Below, in pieces: positions 43,501-58,500 of a stretch of DNA of 64,000 nucleotides. Origin of the DNA: Channallabes apus (taxonomy: Eukaryota > Chordata > Actinopteri > Siluriformes > Clariidae); contig CM060124.1 of assembly GCA_030522415.1 (NCBI GenBank), positions 22,678,454 to 22,742,453 of the forward strand, written 5' to 3'. The number at the start of each line of letters is the position of its first letter. Position 1 is the first letter of the stretch. The notes beneath the pieces were generated by a model. It did not search any database. It was given only the letters and a program-made list of their open reading frames with translations, and was not told the origin of the DNA. Position numbers and translations under genes: made by a program.

Positions 43501-45217
43501 CAACAAAGTGACGAAAATATCTGCTCAATTATATCATCATCACAAGTGCAATCTGCCTGTCTAGATAAAGGTGTATCTGTCAATCCTGATTCAATTAAGT
43601 GTAAGAAGTCTGAAATTGTGAACTGGGTAGTATGATTTCTGAAGTGTCATTCTGAAGTGTATTTAACTTTCAAATGCTGCAAAATATGACCATTCTTAGT
43701 GAAAAGGTTGATTTCATCAACAAGAAGGAAGTTATTAAAGAAAAAACAAATTCAAACTTTTGACCTAGCTGTAAAATTTTTGTATCAATTTAAAAATCTA
43801 ATTAGTTCATCTGCTCGTTGCAATAATATTTCCATTAAAAAAATCCTATAAATATTTAATTACTCATTCTCATACTCCACTGGGTGGATGGAGAGACACA
43901 CAGACAGACAGACCAACAGACAGGCAGACGTATAGCTGAAGGCATGGACATACTGTAATGCATCCACCAACTACTGGTAAAGCACATGGAAAGAAATGAC
44001 TTAAAATTGAGTTACTTATAAAGCCCATCAAACATTGTTAGCCAGACAAATAGAACAGACAAGATGGATGTTCTTAAGTTGACTTTAGCCAGTTGCTAGG
44101 GATAAGAATGTAGCAGTCTGGGAACAAAATAAGGAGGGTGTCAATCAACCTCAATTACTCTTTCCAGACCAGAGACTCATCATCTAATCGCCAAGACTGT
44201 TCTATCTATCTCTTTGTTCTTCTTTGTCCTTCTTCTGGTCTTTGTCTTTTTGTATTTTCCCCTGGATACAGTTTTATTTCAATATGAACAAATCATTTGC
44301 AATAGGATAACATTTGCAAAATAGGCATGTACTGTATGTGGGTGAGGTTATGATGTCAGAATATGTAAGAAAAAGAGGCACCATTTACTGTATTCTACTT
44401 TCTCTTCTTATTACAGTATACATTAATTTTAGAAAGTGAGTAACTTTGGAAAGAGAAGCTTAGTTATGCTTTAATAATCTTTTAATACTTTGCTGGTCTA
44501 ACCACCTGTCTCATTACGCAAGCATATCTGCAAAATTCTATATATTTTAACATTTGCCTCAGACATCCATAATTGGGTTTAAGAGGAAGTATACAATAGG
44601 TTATACAGGTTATTGTTCCCTAACGCAACATGTCTTGTGGCAAAAAGTGTTTTGAGAAAGAAATGTGCTTTAACATACTGAATACAGTGGAACCTTGGAT
44701 TACGAGCATAATTAGTTCCAGTAAATCAAAGCAGATTTTACCATAAGAAATAATGGAAACTCAAATTATTCGTTCCACAGTCCAAAAAAATAAATACATA
44801 AAAATAATGAATACAAAATATAAAGTAAAAATAAAACAAATTAACCTGCACTTTACCTTTAAATAAAGTAAAAATAAATCCTGACAGCGCGCTAGCGCTG
44901 TGTGTGAGTGTGTGTGTGTGTGTGTGTGTGCGTGTTTTTGTATGCGTGTGAAGTAAGAGGACAGGAGGAATCAGCCCCTCCCATTTACCCCTTCTCATCT
45001 TCCACAGTAAACCTTTCTCCTCTCTTATTTGAATTTCACACAAACACACATTAACGGAAAGACTGTTTTGTCTGAAAAATTGGCAAGGAACATCGCTAAT
45101 GACACTCACGTGAGCGCATATTAATGGAATCACTGCTGTAAAGTAAAACAAACAAACAAATGAACCTGCACTTTACCTTTGAAAAGAATCGCGACCGAGC
45201 AGTGTTTCTGTGTAGAG

Positions 45218-45262
<45 letters not shown>

Positions 45263-48200
45263 TGTGTGTGTGTGAAGACGGGAGGGGATAAAGCCGAGAG
45301 TGTATGTGTGAAGGGGCACGTTGCCAAATTACAATAACGACAGGCTGAAACAGAGAGGGAGAAAGAATATGAATCTTTAACCTCTCTAATGAGACTTTCT
45401 TTTGCTTTACACACGCACACACATGGTCAGTGTTATAGTAAACAGTACACGCATGCACAGATAGTGATTATACCAGTAAGACCCAGCAGAGAGAAAAAAA
45501 ACGTTGGCTCAGTTGTGATCACGTGACGCTCGGCGTCAAAACAAGAGGTGCATACAGTACGTGATACATGATACTCGGTACTCGTAAACCAAGACTTGTT
45601 TGTTTTCCAAGTCAAAATTAATTTAAAATCTTTGCTCGTCTTGCGGAACACTCACAAACCGCGTTACTCGCAACTAGAACTCACAGCTAGATTTAATATT
45701 GGAAGTAAGAGCATTACCACATGCAAAGTGCAATGAGAACTCAAAGGATTGGGAATAAACAACTGTGTAGCCTTTGCTAGGGAAAGTAAAGAAAGGTGAT
45801 GTAGTGAAGGGTTTGAACTGTGAAGTGTGAAATACCGGGTGAATTCGGAGCGCCACAGGCAGCTGGAGCCGGTAGGTGACAGGGTTGATTCTGAGGTGGA
45901 TGCGATATGGTCCGATGAACCTGGGTGATAGCTTCTTTGACTCAGTGTGTAAATGAAGATTTCTTGTAGATAGCCAGACCTTGTCACCTACGTTATACAA
46001 ACGTCCCGGGGGGTGTCGGCGGCGATGTTGAGCAGCGCCGCCGACACCTGCGGACCAACTGTTGGGCTGAGGGTACGTCAACCTCCGGTTCTTGGTGTTC
46101 GAACATCGGAGGCTGGAAACCGTGGCATACCTCGAACGGACTGAGATTGGTGGCAGAGGAGACGTGTAGGTTGTGAGACAACTCAGCCCATAGGAGGTAG
46201 CGAGCCCAGGAGTGCTGGCGATCAGCAACGAAGCATCTCAAATAGCGCTCCAGTTGTTGGTTGGCCCGCTCCGTCTGACCATTGGTCTGGGGATGGTACC
46301 CAGAAGATAGGTTGCAGGTGGAATTGATCAGACTGCAGAAGGCCTTCCAGAACCGGGCAGTGAACTGGGGCCCCCTGTCCGAGACGATGTCTTTGGGGAA
46401 CCCATGCAGGCGGACTACGTGCTCTAATATCAGTTCCGCGGTGTCCTTGGCTGACGGGAGTCCGGATAGGGCCACCAGGTGCACGGCTTTGGAGAAACGG
46501 TCGATGATGGTCAATATGGTGGTCTTTCCTTCTGAATCCGGCAGGCCCGTGATGAAATCGATGGCAATGTGCGACCAGGGCCGACGAAGGATAGGGAGTG
46601 GTTGGAGTTCCCCCGGGGTCGGCTGATTGGTGTCTTTAGCCCTGGCGCACACTGGGCACTGGACGAACTCGCCGATGTCTCGGGCCATGGAGGGCCACCA
46701 GAAGGCTCGCTGGATAAACTGTAGGGAGCGTCGGGTGCCTGGGTGTCCGGAGATGGGTGAGGTGTGACCCCATCACTTCAGTTCTCATGGGTAGGGGCAC
46801 GTAGAGACGTCCAGGCGGCGCACCTGCCGGTTCGTTCTCCGTTGCCTGTGCCTGGCGGACCCTGGTCTCCAAATCCCAGTGGATAGGTGCAATGATTTTG
46901 GATGGTGGGAGGACAGGCGCGGGTTCCGCCCGGGTGACGTCTTCTTCATACTGTCGGGAGAGGGCGTCGGCCTTGGTGTTTTTAGACCCCGGCGGTAGGA
47001 CAGATGGAAGTTATACTGTTCAAAGAATAATGCCCATCGCGCCTGCCTCGGGTTGAGCTGTTTTAGACTACGGATGGTGATGAGGTTTTGATGGTCCGTC
47101 CAGATAATGAATGGCTCCCTGGTGCCCTGGAGCCAGTGACACCATTCCTCCAAAGCCCACTTTATGGGCAGCAGCTCCCGGTCCCCTACACCGTATCGCT
47201 GCTGAGTGGCGTCAAATTTTTTGGAGAAGAAACTACAGGGGTGTAGTTTCTGATCTGGACCTCGCTGGGAGAGAACAGCACCAGCGCCCACATCTGAGGC
47301 GTCCACCTCCACAACGAATGGTTTGCTTGCGTCTGGATGGAGAAGAATTGGAGCGGTGGTGAAGCGTTGACAGAGTCTCTGGAAGGCTGAGATGGCGACG
47401 GAGTTGAGAGTGAAAGGGGATGATGAGGGTCGGGTCAGAGCGGTTAGGGGGGCAGCAACCGTACTGTAGTCCCGGATAAAGCGACGATAGAAGTTCGCAA
47501 ACCCGAGAAACCGTTGAAGTTGCTTGAGGGTCTTGGATAGGGGCCAATGACGCACAACTTCGAGTTTCTGCGGGTCCATGGCCACACCCTGGGGCAAGAT
47601 GACAAAACCCAGGAACGTGGTGGAGCGCTCGTGAAAAGCGCACTTTTCCAACTTACAGTACAGTTGATGGGCGTGTAATCTCTTTAGGACCGCTCTGACA
47701 TGCTGGATGTGTTCATCAACATGTCCCTGAGAATGTCATTGATGAGGTGCTGGAAGGCGGCGGGTGCATTGCAAAGTCCAAACGGTATCACCAGACTTTC
47801 ATAGTGTCCTGTTGGTGTAATGAAGGCCGTCTTCCACTCATCGCCCTCTCTGATGCGCACCAAGTTGTAGGCGCTCCAAAGGTCCAACTTTGTGAAAATG
47901 GTGGCACCAGAGAGGGCATCCAGGGCAGAGTTGGTAAGAGGCAGCGGGTGTCGGTTTTTGATGGTGATGTTATTCAGCCCCCGATAGTCGACACACGGGC
48001 GAAGTTCATCTCCTTTCTTCTTCACAAAGAAGAACCCCGCGGCGGCGGGCGATGAGGAGGGCCTGATGGTGCTTTGGCGGAGGGCGTTTGATACATACTC
48101 CTCCATCGCCTGCGTCTCTGTGTTGGAGAGGGAGTAGAGATGGCCGCGGGGGGGCACCGAGCCCGGCTGAAGGTCAATCGCCAGATCATAGGGGCGATGG

Positions 48201-51200
48201 GGTGGAAGGTGCGTGGCGCGTTTTCTGCAAAACACTTCAGCCAGGTCCCGGTACATGACAGGAATGGCGTTGGTGTCAACGTCGGGGGCCTCGGACTCCC
48301 TAGAGCACGTCCCAGCCGGTGCTTGTAAGCAGAGCTCGGAGCAGGTCGGCCCCCACTGAAGTTTCCGGTTCTGGGCCCAGGAGATGAGGGGGTCATGCTG
48401 GAGCAGCCATGGGTACCCGAGAATGATGGGTGGTGATGCGATGGAGGTGAGATGAAGCTGGATCCGTTCCTGATGGTTATTGATGATTAGGGTGATGGGT
48501 TGGGTCTGAGTGGTGATGGGGCTGGAGGCTAAGGGCCGACCGTCAACAGATGTGATCCGAACCGGCTGGGATAACGCCTCGAGTTTTATCCCCAATTTAT
48601 TGGCATAGGTGGAGTCAATGAAATTGCCTGCGGCACCGGAATCGATAAACGCAGTACTTCTGACTCGTTTGTGGCCAAACTGGAGACTTACTTGGACCGC
48701 GAGACGGGAGGTATGGGTGGTGACTGAGGAGAGTTGGAGATGACCTCACCATCTACATAGCCTACTGAGGTTTTACGATGCTCTGTGCATGCGTGCCCAA
48801 TAGAAAATGAATGAATCTAAGACTACTCGTTCTTCTACGCCACAGTAAAGACTCGTTCAAAAAGAACGAATCGTTCATAAACAACCATCACTACTAACAA
48901 CCTGAATATACTGAATAACCAGATTTTTCCACCAATGGACTTTTATCTTTAATGTTGACACAGGCATATTTCAAGATGACGATGCCAGAGTTCAAATTTC
49001 CTTTGCCACTCAAGTTCACCTATAGCCACGTTTGGCCATGTTTTCTGAGACCTCATCATGCATCTTTCCTGGAACAAAATTGTGAAAAGCCACAGGAATT
49101 ACAATTTGACTGTTCAGACTGAGGTCATATTGTAAAAACTCATATCTGCATCAGGACCACATATGGAAGTATCCCAAATCAGAACTGAAAAGTTCATCAG
49201 ATTTAAGTAAAAAAAAAAAATTTTTTCAGCCAATTCAGTCGGCAATTAAATTTTTTATCCCTTAATACATTTGTAGATGGTTAGTTTTACAATCATAATC
49301 ATTGCATAAGTTTTGAGTCATGGGCGCTGATCAACACTGTTACTGTCACATATAACTCCTTTAACACAATGCGTTTAATGAAGGATGGATTTATCAAGCA
49401 CCACGATTTGTACTTATAATATGAAGATTTAGTGAAAATTAAATGAAGAAAATCTGTAAAAAAAATATGGAAACAAACAAAAAAAAAAACAACAAGAGAG
49501 AGCATGCAAAGACCATGCACACAGACCTAAGGTGGAAATCGAACCCGAACCCTGGAGATGCACAGCAACAGTGTTAACCACTAAGCCTCCATGCTGGCTG
49601 TACTATGTTAAGGAAAATGTCTCTCTGGTGGGTAAAACGAGAACTGGGAAGTGGATGAGGCGGCCTGATCAGACTGATCCATGACAATCCCAGAGAATCA
49701 TACAGATTCACATTATCATTTTGTTTTTATTCATTGATGGAAAATATCATCATAGTTATCTTTTACAGTAATTACTATTTATGTTAGTCTCTTCTTCATC
49801 ATAAAAAAATAGGTAATCAACAGATATTTTTCTACTAATGTCAATTCCTCTATACTAACACACACCCAATAATGAGTTTAATCAGCTGTTTCCAAGCAGT
49901 AAAATCCCCAAACTGTGCTGGACAGTTGCCTTTCAAGACCATACACATGTATGACTATCTTGTAAACCTGCTTGGCACCCCAGGATACATTTAACAAAAG
50001 CTGCTGGTGTCCCTAAAGGCCTAGGTAATTTCATGTGCCTAGCAAACTCGTGGGCATGCCTTAGTGTGGCTTAGCTGAAAGATTATGCCACCCAGTCATC
50101 ACCAACTCGTTCCTCTGGGAGGACTTTAATGCTGGAATCAGGGGATTGCTGTCTTCGCGCATGCATACAAATTATTATTATTGTTTTTTTTTTTTAACTA
50201 TATCACCCAGCTACATGATATCAGGCTTCGGGGCAGCGCTCAGGTGAGAGGAACTAGCACTAAACCCCAAAAAGTGCCATCTAGGTCTAAATAAGAGAAG
50301 TACCTGTATCAGATGTGGATTACCAAAGTCGTCAAAAAACGTGAAAGCTCTCTGCACCTTCCCCAGCCAAAAACAAGAAAACAGGTATGTGCCTTTTTGT
50401 GGCTGGCAGGAGATTACAGATGCTTTGTATCTAATTTCTTCTCTGTGGCAGAGGACAAACAATGGAATGACCCATCCAGAAGCTGAAACAGAGCCATACC
50501 TGGTCCATAGTCATCTTCACCCCAGATTTCCTTATTCATACCAACAGCCTAGAGACAGGGTCTTGTATGTGGTAAGCCATGTTCGCAGTGGTGGGTCAAA
50601 TTTTCCAAAAATAAACTCTGGGGTTTCGGATGGCACAGCTTAATTATATTATGTCCATTTTTACGTAAGAAGGAAGGAATTACCTAAATGATACCAAAAT
50701 AGTGCTACCTGTTACCTATAAGTGTCATCTTGCCTATAAGTGTTTATTAAACACTCATAATTCTCATTTACTGTAGGTCCAGATTGTACTGTGCCCAGAA
50801 CAGTATTATTTTTCCTAATTAAGTTAACTCACCTTCTGGGATGATCCCCACTTTTACAGGGGATGATGTCTTCTCTGCAGCCCGGTACCATTTTCCCCTG
50901 CTCTGCTGTATCCATGCTGTCACCCTGCATGAGTAAAGTCCTTTCTCAGATAGCTCAACATTGTGAATTTCCAGTGTGAATTCACCCTCTCCAACCTGGT
51001 TAATGCTAAATATATCTGAAGTTTTTGCCACCACTCCATCCCGACTTAGGTGGGTAAGAATCTCTGTGTTATTCAGCAGCCAAGTCACCTCAAGACCTAA
51101 GGCTGCAAGGTCATCTGCAGACACCAAGCAAGTGAGATTCAAATTGGCTCCTGGGATAAGGATGGTACTATCCAAGACCTGCACTGTGAGTGAATCAGCT

Positions 51201-54200
51201 GTAATCAAATAATAAAGAAGAAATTGTGTTAATATTACAGAAATTAATGCCTGACAAAAAAGGGGGAAAATATAATCCATTAATAATACTGTCATTACAA
51301 TGATATAAATTTTGCAGTATTATACAATCCCCATTAAAAGTACTTCAATTAAAATGTTAACATATAGTCAAATGTCTAAAAATATATTATAATAATATGG
51401 GACCATAAAAAAGCACTGCAGGTATTGAGTGCACTTATTACATTGCTTTATTTAAGGGTCAGTGTCTGGCCTTTAACAGCTGTGCACTCTCTCTGCATAC
51501 ATCCCAAGCTGTAATTAAGTGTTTATGTGTCTACCTACATAGCAACCCAGTAGGAGTATCCCTGGGAACCAAAGGCAAACAGTTGGGTTTTTGAGAAAAG
51601 TCACAGACAGAAAAAAAATACATTGCTCCTAACTCTTTTAGACTCACATACTGCACAGTGTAATTAGTTAATATTCCCCAATTTATATAAGTAATTATTA
51701 ACCCGCACAGTAAATACAGTATGTGATAGAACTAGCTTATGCTGCAATTACAGCTGTACATTTTTGCCACTGAGTCTTAACTGGATTGTGGACTTTTAAC
51801 TGGGCCTTCTTAGCACATTTGTGTCCTTGGTTTTGAAGTATTGCACTATAGCTATGGCAGTATTATTGTCCTTTCGCAAGTCCCATCAATCTCCATACTC
51901 TTGCAGACGGGAACCGATTTCTTCTAGAATCCTTAACCGTGACCAGTTTCCCTGTATCTGTTGATTTAAAACATCCAGACAAAATCATGATACCTGCAAA
52001 ATACTTTTAGTGTTGAACAGCATTGTGTTTTTACTAAATGTAGTATTTTGCAGCAAAGCGAATCATATGCTTACACTAAAATGCCCTTTGTGAAAACTCA
52101 GATAGAATTTCAATTTATTTCTTTATTTCTGATCAAACCCAGTTGTGTGGAATGTCGATGCAGTGTTTTTTTCTGTAAGTTTACCATCTCTCCAACTCCA
52201 AATCGACCACTGCTCTCATATTTATTTTTTTATATGTTAACTCACATGAGAAATAAATAAGGAAACAAATAATTAACCAATATACGCCATTTATTCACTG
52301 TCTGTAGTCCCAATTTTAGATAACTTGTGACTTCAGGCAAATATAAATCAAGCATTTTCCATAAACTTGTAATTCCCAATAAATAAAGTAATTACCATAA
52401 ACATAATCCTAAACCTTGTGGAAAGCCTTCCCAGAAGATTTTAAGCAGTTTATAACATTATGGCTAATATTGAGTAGGCCCCCTTTTGCAGCCACCATTA
52501 TCCATTTAACTAATTTGGGCTACAGTAGCTTTTCTATTAGATCGGACTACAGCGACCATCCTTCAATCCCCTTGGTTATCAGTGAGCCTTGGGTACTCAT
52601 TATCCATGTCCTTCCTTGGATCACCTTTAGTAGGTCCTGACCACTGCAAACCGGGAACATCCCACAAGACTGACCCAGTCCTCTTAGACATCACAATTTG
52701 TCCCTTGTCAATGGCACTCAAATCCTTACGCTTGGCCATTTTTTCTGCTTTCAGCACATTTTTTTGCAGCTGTTTTAGTATTTTTCCCAAAAGTGATCCA
52801 AGGAAGGAAAACCGATCAGATAAACTGTGCGCTGCAATCCAAGTTAAACGTCTTTTACTGTATGATTTATCCCAACTGCCCACTATACCCAGTCTGACTA
52901 GACAACGGCTGGCCATCCTTACTGGTTGCTGTAAAAAATTTTAATAAAAATGCACATCATATTTGTGGATGCAAATGTACCTACAGCATAACGATGTTGT
53001 CAGGATAGGTTGTGTACTGTTTGTCATTTCAAAAAATCTGTGAGAGCAAAGCTAAACTGTATGCGTGGTTGCATATGTCTGAAAGGTCAAAAGTACGATT
53101 CTGATTCTGAAAAGTACCAAAAAGCACTGACAGAAAGGAAAGGAAAATAAAACCAAGCAAAAACTTCCACTGAAATTTGCTTGTCTCCTGAGCCTTTTTC
53201 CTCTTACACATACTGTACATGGTTCTATAGTCATGCTGAAACCTTTTGGAAATGACCATGAAATAATGCAGTTATGTGATCAGTATGCTCTCTATACTTT
53301 TACTTTTCCACAGATTGGAACCACTGGTGTTCAAGTAGCAACTGAATTACACAATTGTATAATTAAAGGAGCCATACAGACTCAATTTTGCATAAGTTAA
53401 TATGATTCTTTAGGGTCCTAATGAAAAGTTTGTAATATACTTTAATTAAAAATTCTCAATTGTTGTGTAAAAAAAACATTACTTTTACCTGGTAAAAAGT
53501 AGCTCTGTTCTCAGCAACCTGTTTCAGTACATGCTCCTTTAAATGTTAATGACCTCTACTGAACCCTCCCCCCAGTTCTGTGGGGCGTGTCTTCACAATA
53601 CAAGTGGGGTATAGCTTTGACAACAGTTAAAAATATTTAAAAAACAGTTAAAAATAATTTTACATGATGTTAGAATTATTTTATATATAAAGGAGTTATT
53701 TCTACTCTCTTGCTCTCTTCCTCATAGTGTGACTTCACACCGACAGGCTTTTGAAAACGGCCTGATTTCAGAAGGGGCATCTTATATTATTAAATTAAAA
53801 GAAAATCGCTGGGCGGCTCTTTATCACTGTAGAGTGGTTGTGTACACACTCTCCTAACACACAATGCAGTCCAAACAGCTTGAAAAAGTCCATGTAGCAC
53901 CGTAGGTGCCCTTTAATATAATGCTAATTTGCACAATGGGAATCATACTTGTTGTAGCATGTACAGTCAGGGCCATAAATAGTGGACACCTTCCAGACTT
54001 TCAGCCTTGAGCATATTTCCCAAATTATGGTGTTTGGTGTAGGAATTACACCAGTATATTACAGTATATGTTGTTCCAAGAGCAGATCTGTGTTATTTCC
54101 CCATTATTTTATTTACAAATAAGCTAATTTTCTAGTGTAGACTTTGTATAGTAAATATGTTGCTGTTAATTCTATTCATTAAGTCCAAAAACTTGTCACT

Positions 54201-54918
54201 ACCAGTGGACCAAGCAATCAATCTGGCTAAAAAATAAAAACAATCCAACAGAGAGGTAAGAGCTACGATGGGTTGGATCCACATATAAAATATGTTGTAA
54301 TTCCTGTAATTTGCATGTAAATAACCTTGAAATAAAATAAAAAATCTGCATTTTCGGATTATAGTCATTATCTTGATTTCACTGTAGAAATGTTTATGGA
54401 AGTGATATATTAGGTGTGTAAAATAGAGCATTTTTAAAACTGGATCTCACCTGTTGGGATAACAGCCACTTCACCTATGACCTCTGCCTTTTCCTGTATC
54501 CTGTTCCAGGCGCCCTGCTCTCTGGTCCACTGTTTGGCAGTACACAAGTAAGTCCCATGATCTGCAGGAATAGCGCCAGAGAGTACCAGTTTGTAGGAAC
54601 CAGTTTTGTCCAGATGCAAACGCATTTCACCCTCTGCGTAACGTTGGAAAAAATTCTTTCCAACAGTAATAGCTGAATCCGGTCCAAAAGTAAGTAGCTC
54701 CTGCTCTAGTGACTGATCCTTTTTAACAGACCATGTAACTGAAAGGTAAATTCCTTCAGTGAAGTCTTGAGTGATGTTGCAGTGAAGATTGATTAATCTG
54801 CCCTCATGGACTAAAGGGGCTGGAGATTCAGGAAGCACAACCAATGTATTAGAAATTACTGCGTGCAAAAAAAGAAATGAAGAAGAAACATTTTAGCACA
54901 AATAAGTTGGCATACACA

Positions 54919-54963
<45 letters not shown>

Positions 54964-55473
54964 CTCATACACACAGAGGTATGCACAAGCACTTTGCAAA
55001 ATGAATGTGTCTGTCCAGAGTTGAATAACCTGCTTTTTCCTACAGTACTGTATATTGCAATAATTAGTTGAAAATTAGTACTGCACAATTAACCGCATAA
55101 AAAACAAAATCACAATATGGACCTGTGCAATCATTTAATAGTAAAAGAATGCACTTAATTACAGGCAATATATGTACAGTATAGTCTGGAATTTATGTAA
55201 CGTTTGTAAGTAATTTAAATATACAGTGGAACCTTGGATTGTGAGTACCTCAGTCTGCAAGTATTTCGCAAGACGAGGAAAAACTTTAAATAAATATTTG
55301 GTAAAAAAGGGAGGTTTTGAAATATAAGCAGTATTGTGGGTAAACGTCTCCCATGTTCAGTCTCAGTACGCGAGCGTCACTCCTATGGTACGTATACATA
55401 TATTGTCTACTATAACACATAAAGCATTTTGCACACACATAAAGCACACACACACACACACACACATACAAAC

Positions 55474-55549
<76 letters not shown>

Positions 55550-58500
55550 CAGGGTTTGACATGAACTTTTTGGCTCACTGGACAATGTGGCTAGTGGATT
55601 TCCGGAGTCACTCGCCATTCAGCCTTTTTACTCGCCACAATTTTGTTACCAGAAAATCGCAGTTTTTTCTTCACCATGATACGTTAATGTTTGTTAGATC
55701 TAGATTTACTTATAAATGACAGCATACACTGTATCACAATAGTAGTAGTCAAGTATTCAGTACTGTTAAGAAGCTCCCAATATAAAAACATGCAAACATG
55801 AACAGTATATTCTGCTTATTGAACTTAAATTCAAGCCTCTTACCACATGAAATTAAAAAATAACAGATTCAGTCCAACTGAACTCATTCTGATATTAAAA
55901 ATACAGCAATTCAGAACATTTATCATTTTAGTGTATTGTGTACTATTATCAGGTATTATTATTCATTATGTATTATTATATCAGAATTCTGAGTTAGGAC
56001 AATGGACTCTTGTAGTGTTGACTCTTTATAATGTGAGGTAATTCAATCAATTGATGAATTTTCTATCATTCATTCATTCATTCATTCATCTTCTATACCG
56101 CTTTATCCTGTATTTAGGGTCGCGGGGACCTGGAGCCTATCCCAGGAGACTCAGGGCACGAGGCAGGGTACACCCTGGACAGCGTGCCAATCCATCGCAG
56201 AGCACACACACACACACTCATTCACACACTGTGGTAAATTTGGGAACGCCAATTAGCCTAATCTGCATGTCTTTGGACCGGGGGAAGGAAACTGGGGTAC
56301 CCGGGGGAAACCCACCAAGCACGGGGAGAACATGCAAACTCCATGCACACAGAGACGGGAATCGAGCCTGGCAGGGAATCGAACCCGGACCCTGGAGGTG
56401 CAAGGCGACAGTGCTAACCACTACACCACCGTGCCGAATTTACTATCATTCAACATGAAATCTAAATAGATTTTAGTAGTGATTAGTTTTTTATATATAT
56501 AATCAGTAAATAACCTGCGAAAGGGGCAAACATTCTCATCCTGTTGAGAAGCAATAGCCCTTTAAGGAAATGATACACACACACACCAAACCGGAAGTAA
56601 AAGTGTGTGTGTGTGTGTGCAATGCATGTGTAAACAACATGTGTAGTGTGTATGTGTGTGTGCGTGTGTGTGTGTGTGTGTGTATATATATATGTGCTTG
56701 TGTGAATGAGAGTTTCTAACAGAAAACTGATGTGTGTGTGTAAAAGTCATCCCCTTGCTCCTCCTCTCATTACAGCCATGGTTCTTTTCAAAGTTAATGT
56801 GTAGGTTGATTTGTTTTATTTTTTCTTAAAAATATATTTGTTTATTCATTTTTTAAAATAATTTTAATAATGATCTTTAATGAGATCGTTTGTCCAATTA
56901 TTTACTGTTAGCCTAGACAATAAACATTGAATACTAAAGGGTGCATTGTATCATTATGTATCACAGTTAAATTACGATCATAATGTGTCAAAATAATTGC
57001 AATGTGATTTTTTTAATCAAATAGTTCATCCCTAACAGTTACTGGAAATAGTTTTAAAAATTGGGAACTGTTTTATTTTGACATTTTCCTGACTGTAAGG
57101 TAAAGCAAATATATCTATTATAGGAGGCATACTGTACATGCCATAGGTTAAATTCAATATAGGATGGGCGTGGCACTAAGAGGGTACTGCTAGCATGCAA
57201 TACCTGAGCCTTATTATTCCACATATACTTATATTATCTCTTTCTCTTTTGCTAAGCAATGAGTGGTGTATATATGTACTGTACATGTGGCCAAAAGTTA
57301 TGAGTTTTTATACCTAGCAGCAGGATTTACCCTGGCACAAAAGGCAGAATCACATAGTGTGGACTGCAGTGTGGTCTGTACTAAAAAGCCAACCGGTATA
57401 CTAGTCCATTCCTCCCACTGCAAGTATTAAGGCTGACAGAAGAATCACATTTGCAGATATAAACAGTAATAACGTATTTCTCATACATGCCATGTCTAAG
57501 GCAGAACTATGATATTTTACTATTGATTTACAAGAACCATACATCCCTTCTCTTTCAACTGGCAATTCAGAAAAAGCAGCCATTTTGGCTTTTTAGAAAT
57601 AATGTATATAAAATAAATATAAAGTATCTATGACAATTTTCAACCTGTTGGCTTAAAAAAGCCACCAGAGGATGTTCTGGGCTAGTTTACAAGTACTATT
57701 TTATTATCAGCTTGAACAAATATCCCAGATGCAGCCAGCTGCAGTCCTTAATGAGCAGTAAGAAGGAAGTGTGGATCTTCTGCTATAAGGAGGGGACATC
57801 TGACATGTAATTTAAATCAGTTTAAGAAGCTGCAATAGTTCATGTTTAGTTGTTAGAAGGTTAGATGTTAGAAGTTTATTATTTTTCTTGATCAGCTTTG
57901 ACAGTTTTTTTTTCTTCTAGATTAAACGATTTAATCCACCTAAATTAATGTTGCGTCTGCATTCGGCCAAATGTAAAAAAAAAAAAAAAAAAAAACTACA
58001 GTATTCATTCACGCTTTTTCATAAAATAAGTGGAAGTATGGACCTATTTGGTTTGTGAGCTGCCAATAATCAAAAAGAGAAGAATTTTTCAAGGAGGTAA
58101 CCTTGGAAGAGCTCAAGGAGGTCACGCGTTATGCTTAATAATTATATTTCAATAATAAAGGCCCAGAGGGACCTTCCGTGTGGAGGAGACAGGTGGTGCC
58201 AATGACATTGCATTCTAAATAGTGGTCCATTTTATGTTTCGTACGTTGTATTGTACTCTCAAATCACAAATGTTCAAAACTTTGGGGTCAAGGGCACATG
58301 AGTCCAGGACACAGACTGTAGTGTGAAAGCACCCAGTCCTACTGTAATACTGAATTACAGAGTACTATATACAGTATCAGGACAACATGTTATTATCCAG
58401 TTAAATGCCTTCAACCTTTTATGAGATTTTAAAAAGCAAATCAACTTACCTCTCAGCAGCACGTCTGCATCATAATTTCCACTGATAACAGAATCTGTGC

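Larger units (their letters stand above)
42975..50832 (-). other. ptgfrn intron 4
   Basis: 7.9-kb intron holding the LINE fragment, the mariner-type repeat, the gutted Gypsy copy and a SINE fragment, all listed separately. The stretches 43521-44684 and 49600-50832 contain nothing that I recognise. Confidence 0.55.
54859..58449 (-). other. ptgfrn intron 2
   Basis: Intronic. It holds microsatellites, a mariner-type end and a full-length SINE listed separately; 56700-58449 shows nothing recognisable apart from a poly-A run near 57977. Confidence 0.5.

Noticed and set aside
53968..54110. Possible conserved non-coding element (GGGCCATAAATAGTGGACAC)
   Set aside because: It looks like part of an old repeat; I could not define ends or a partner copy.
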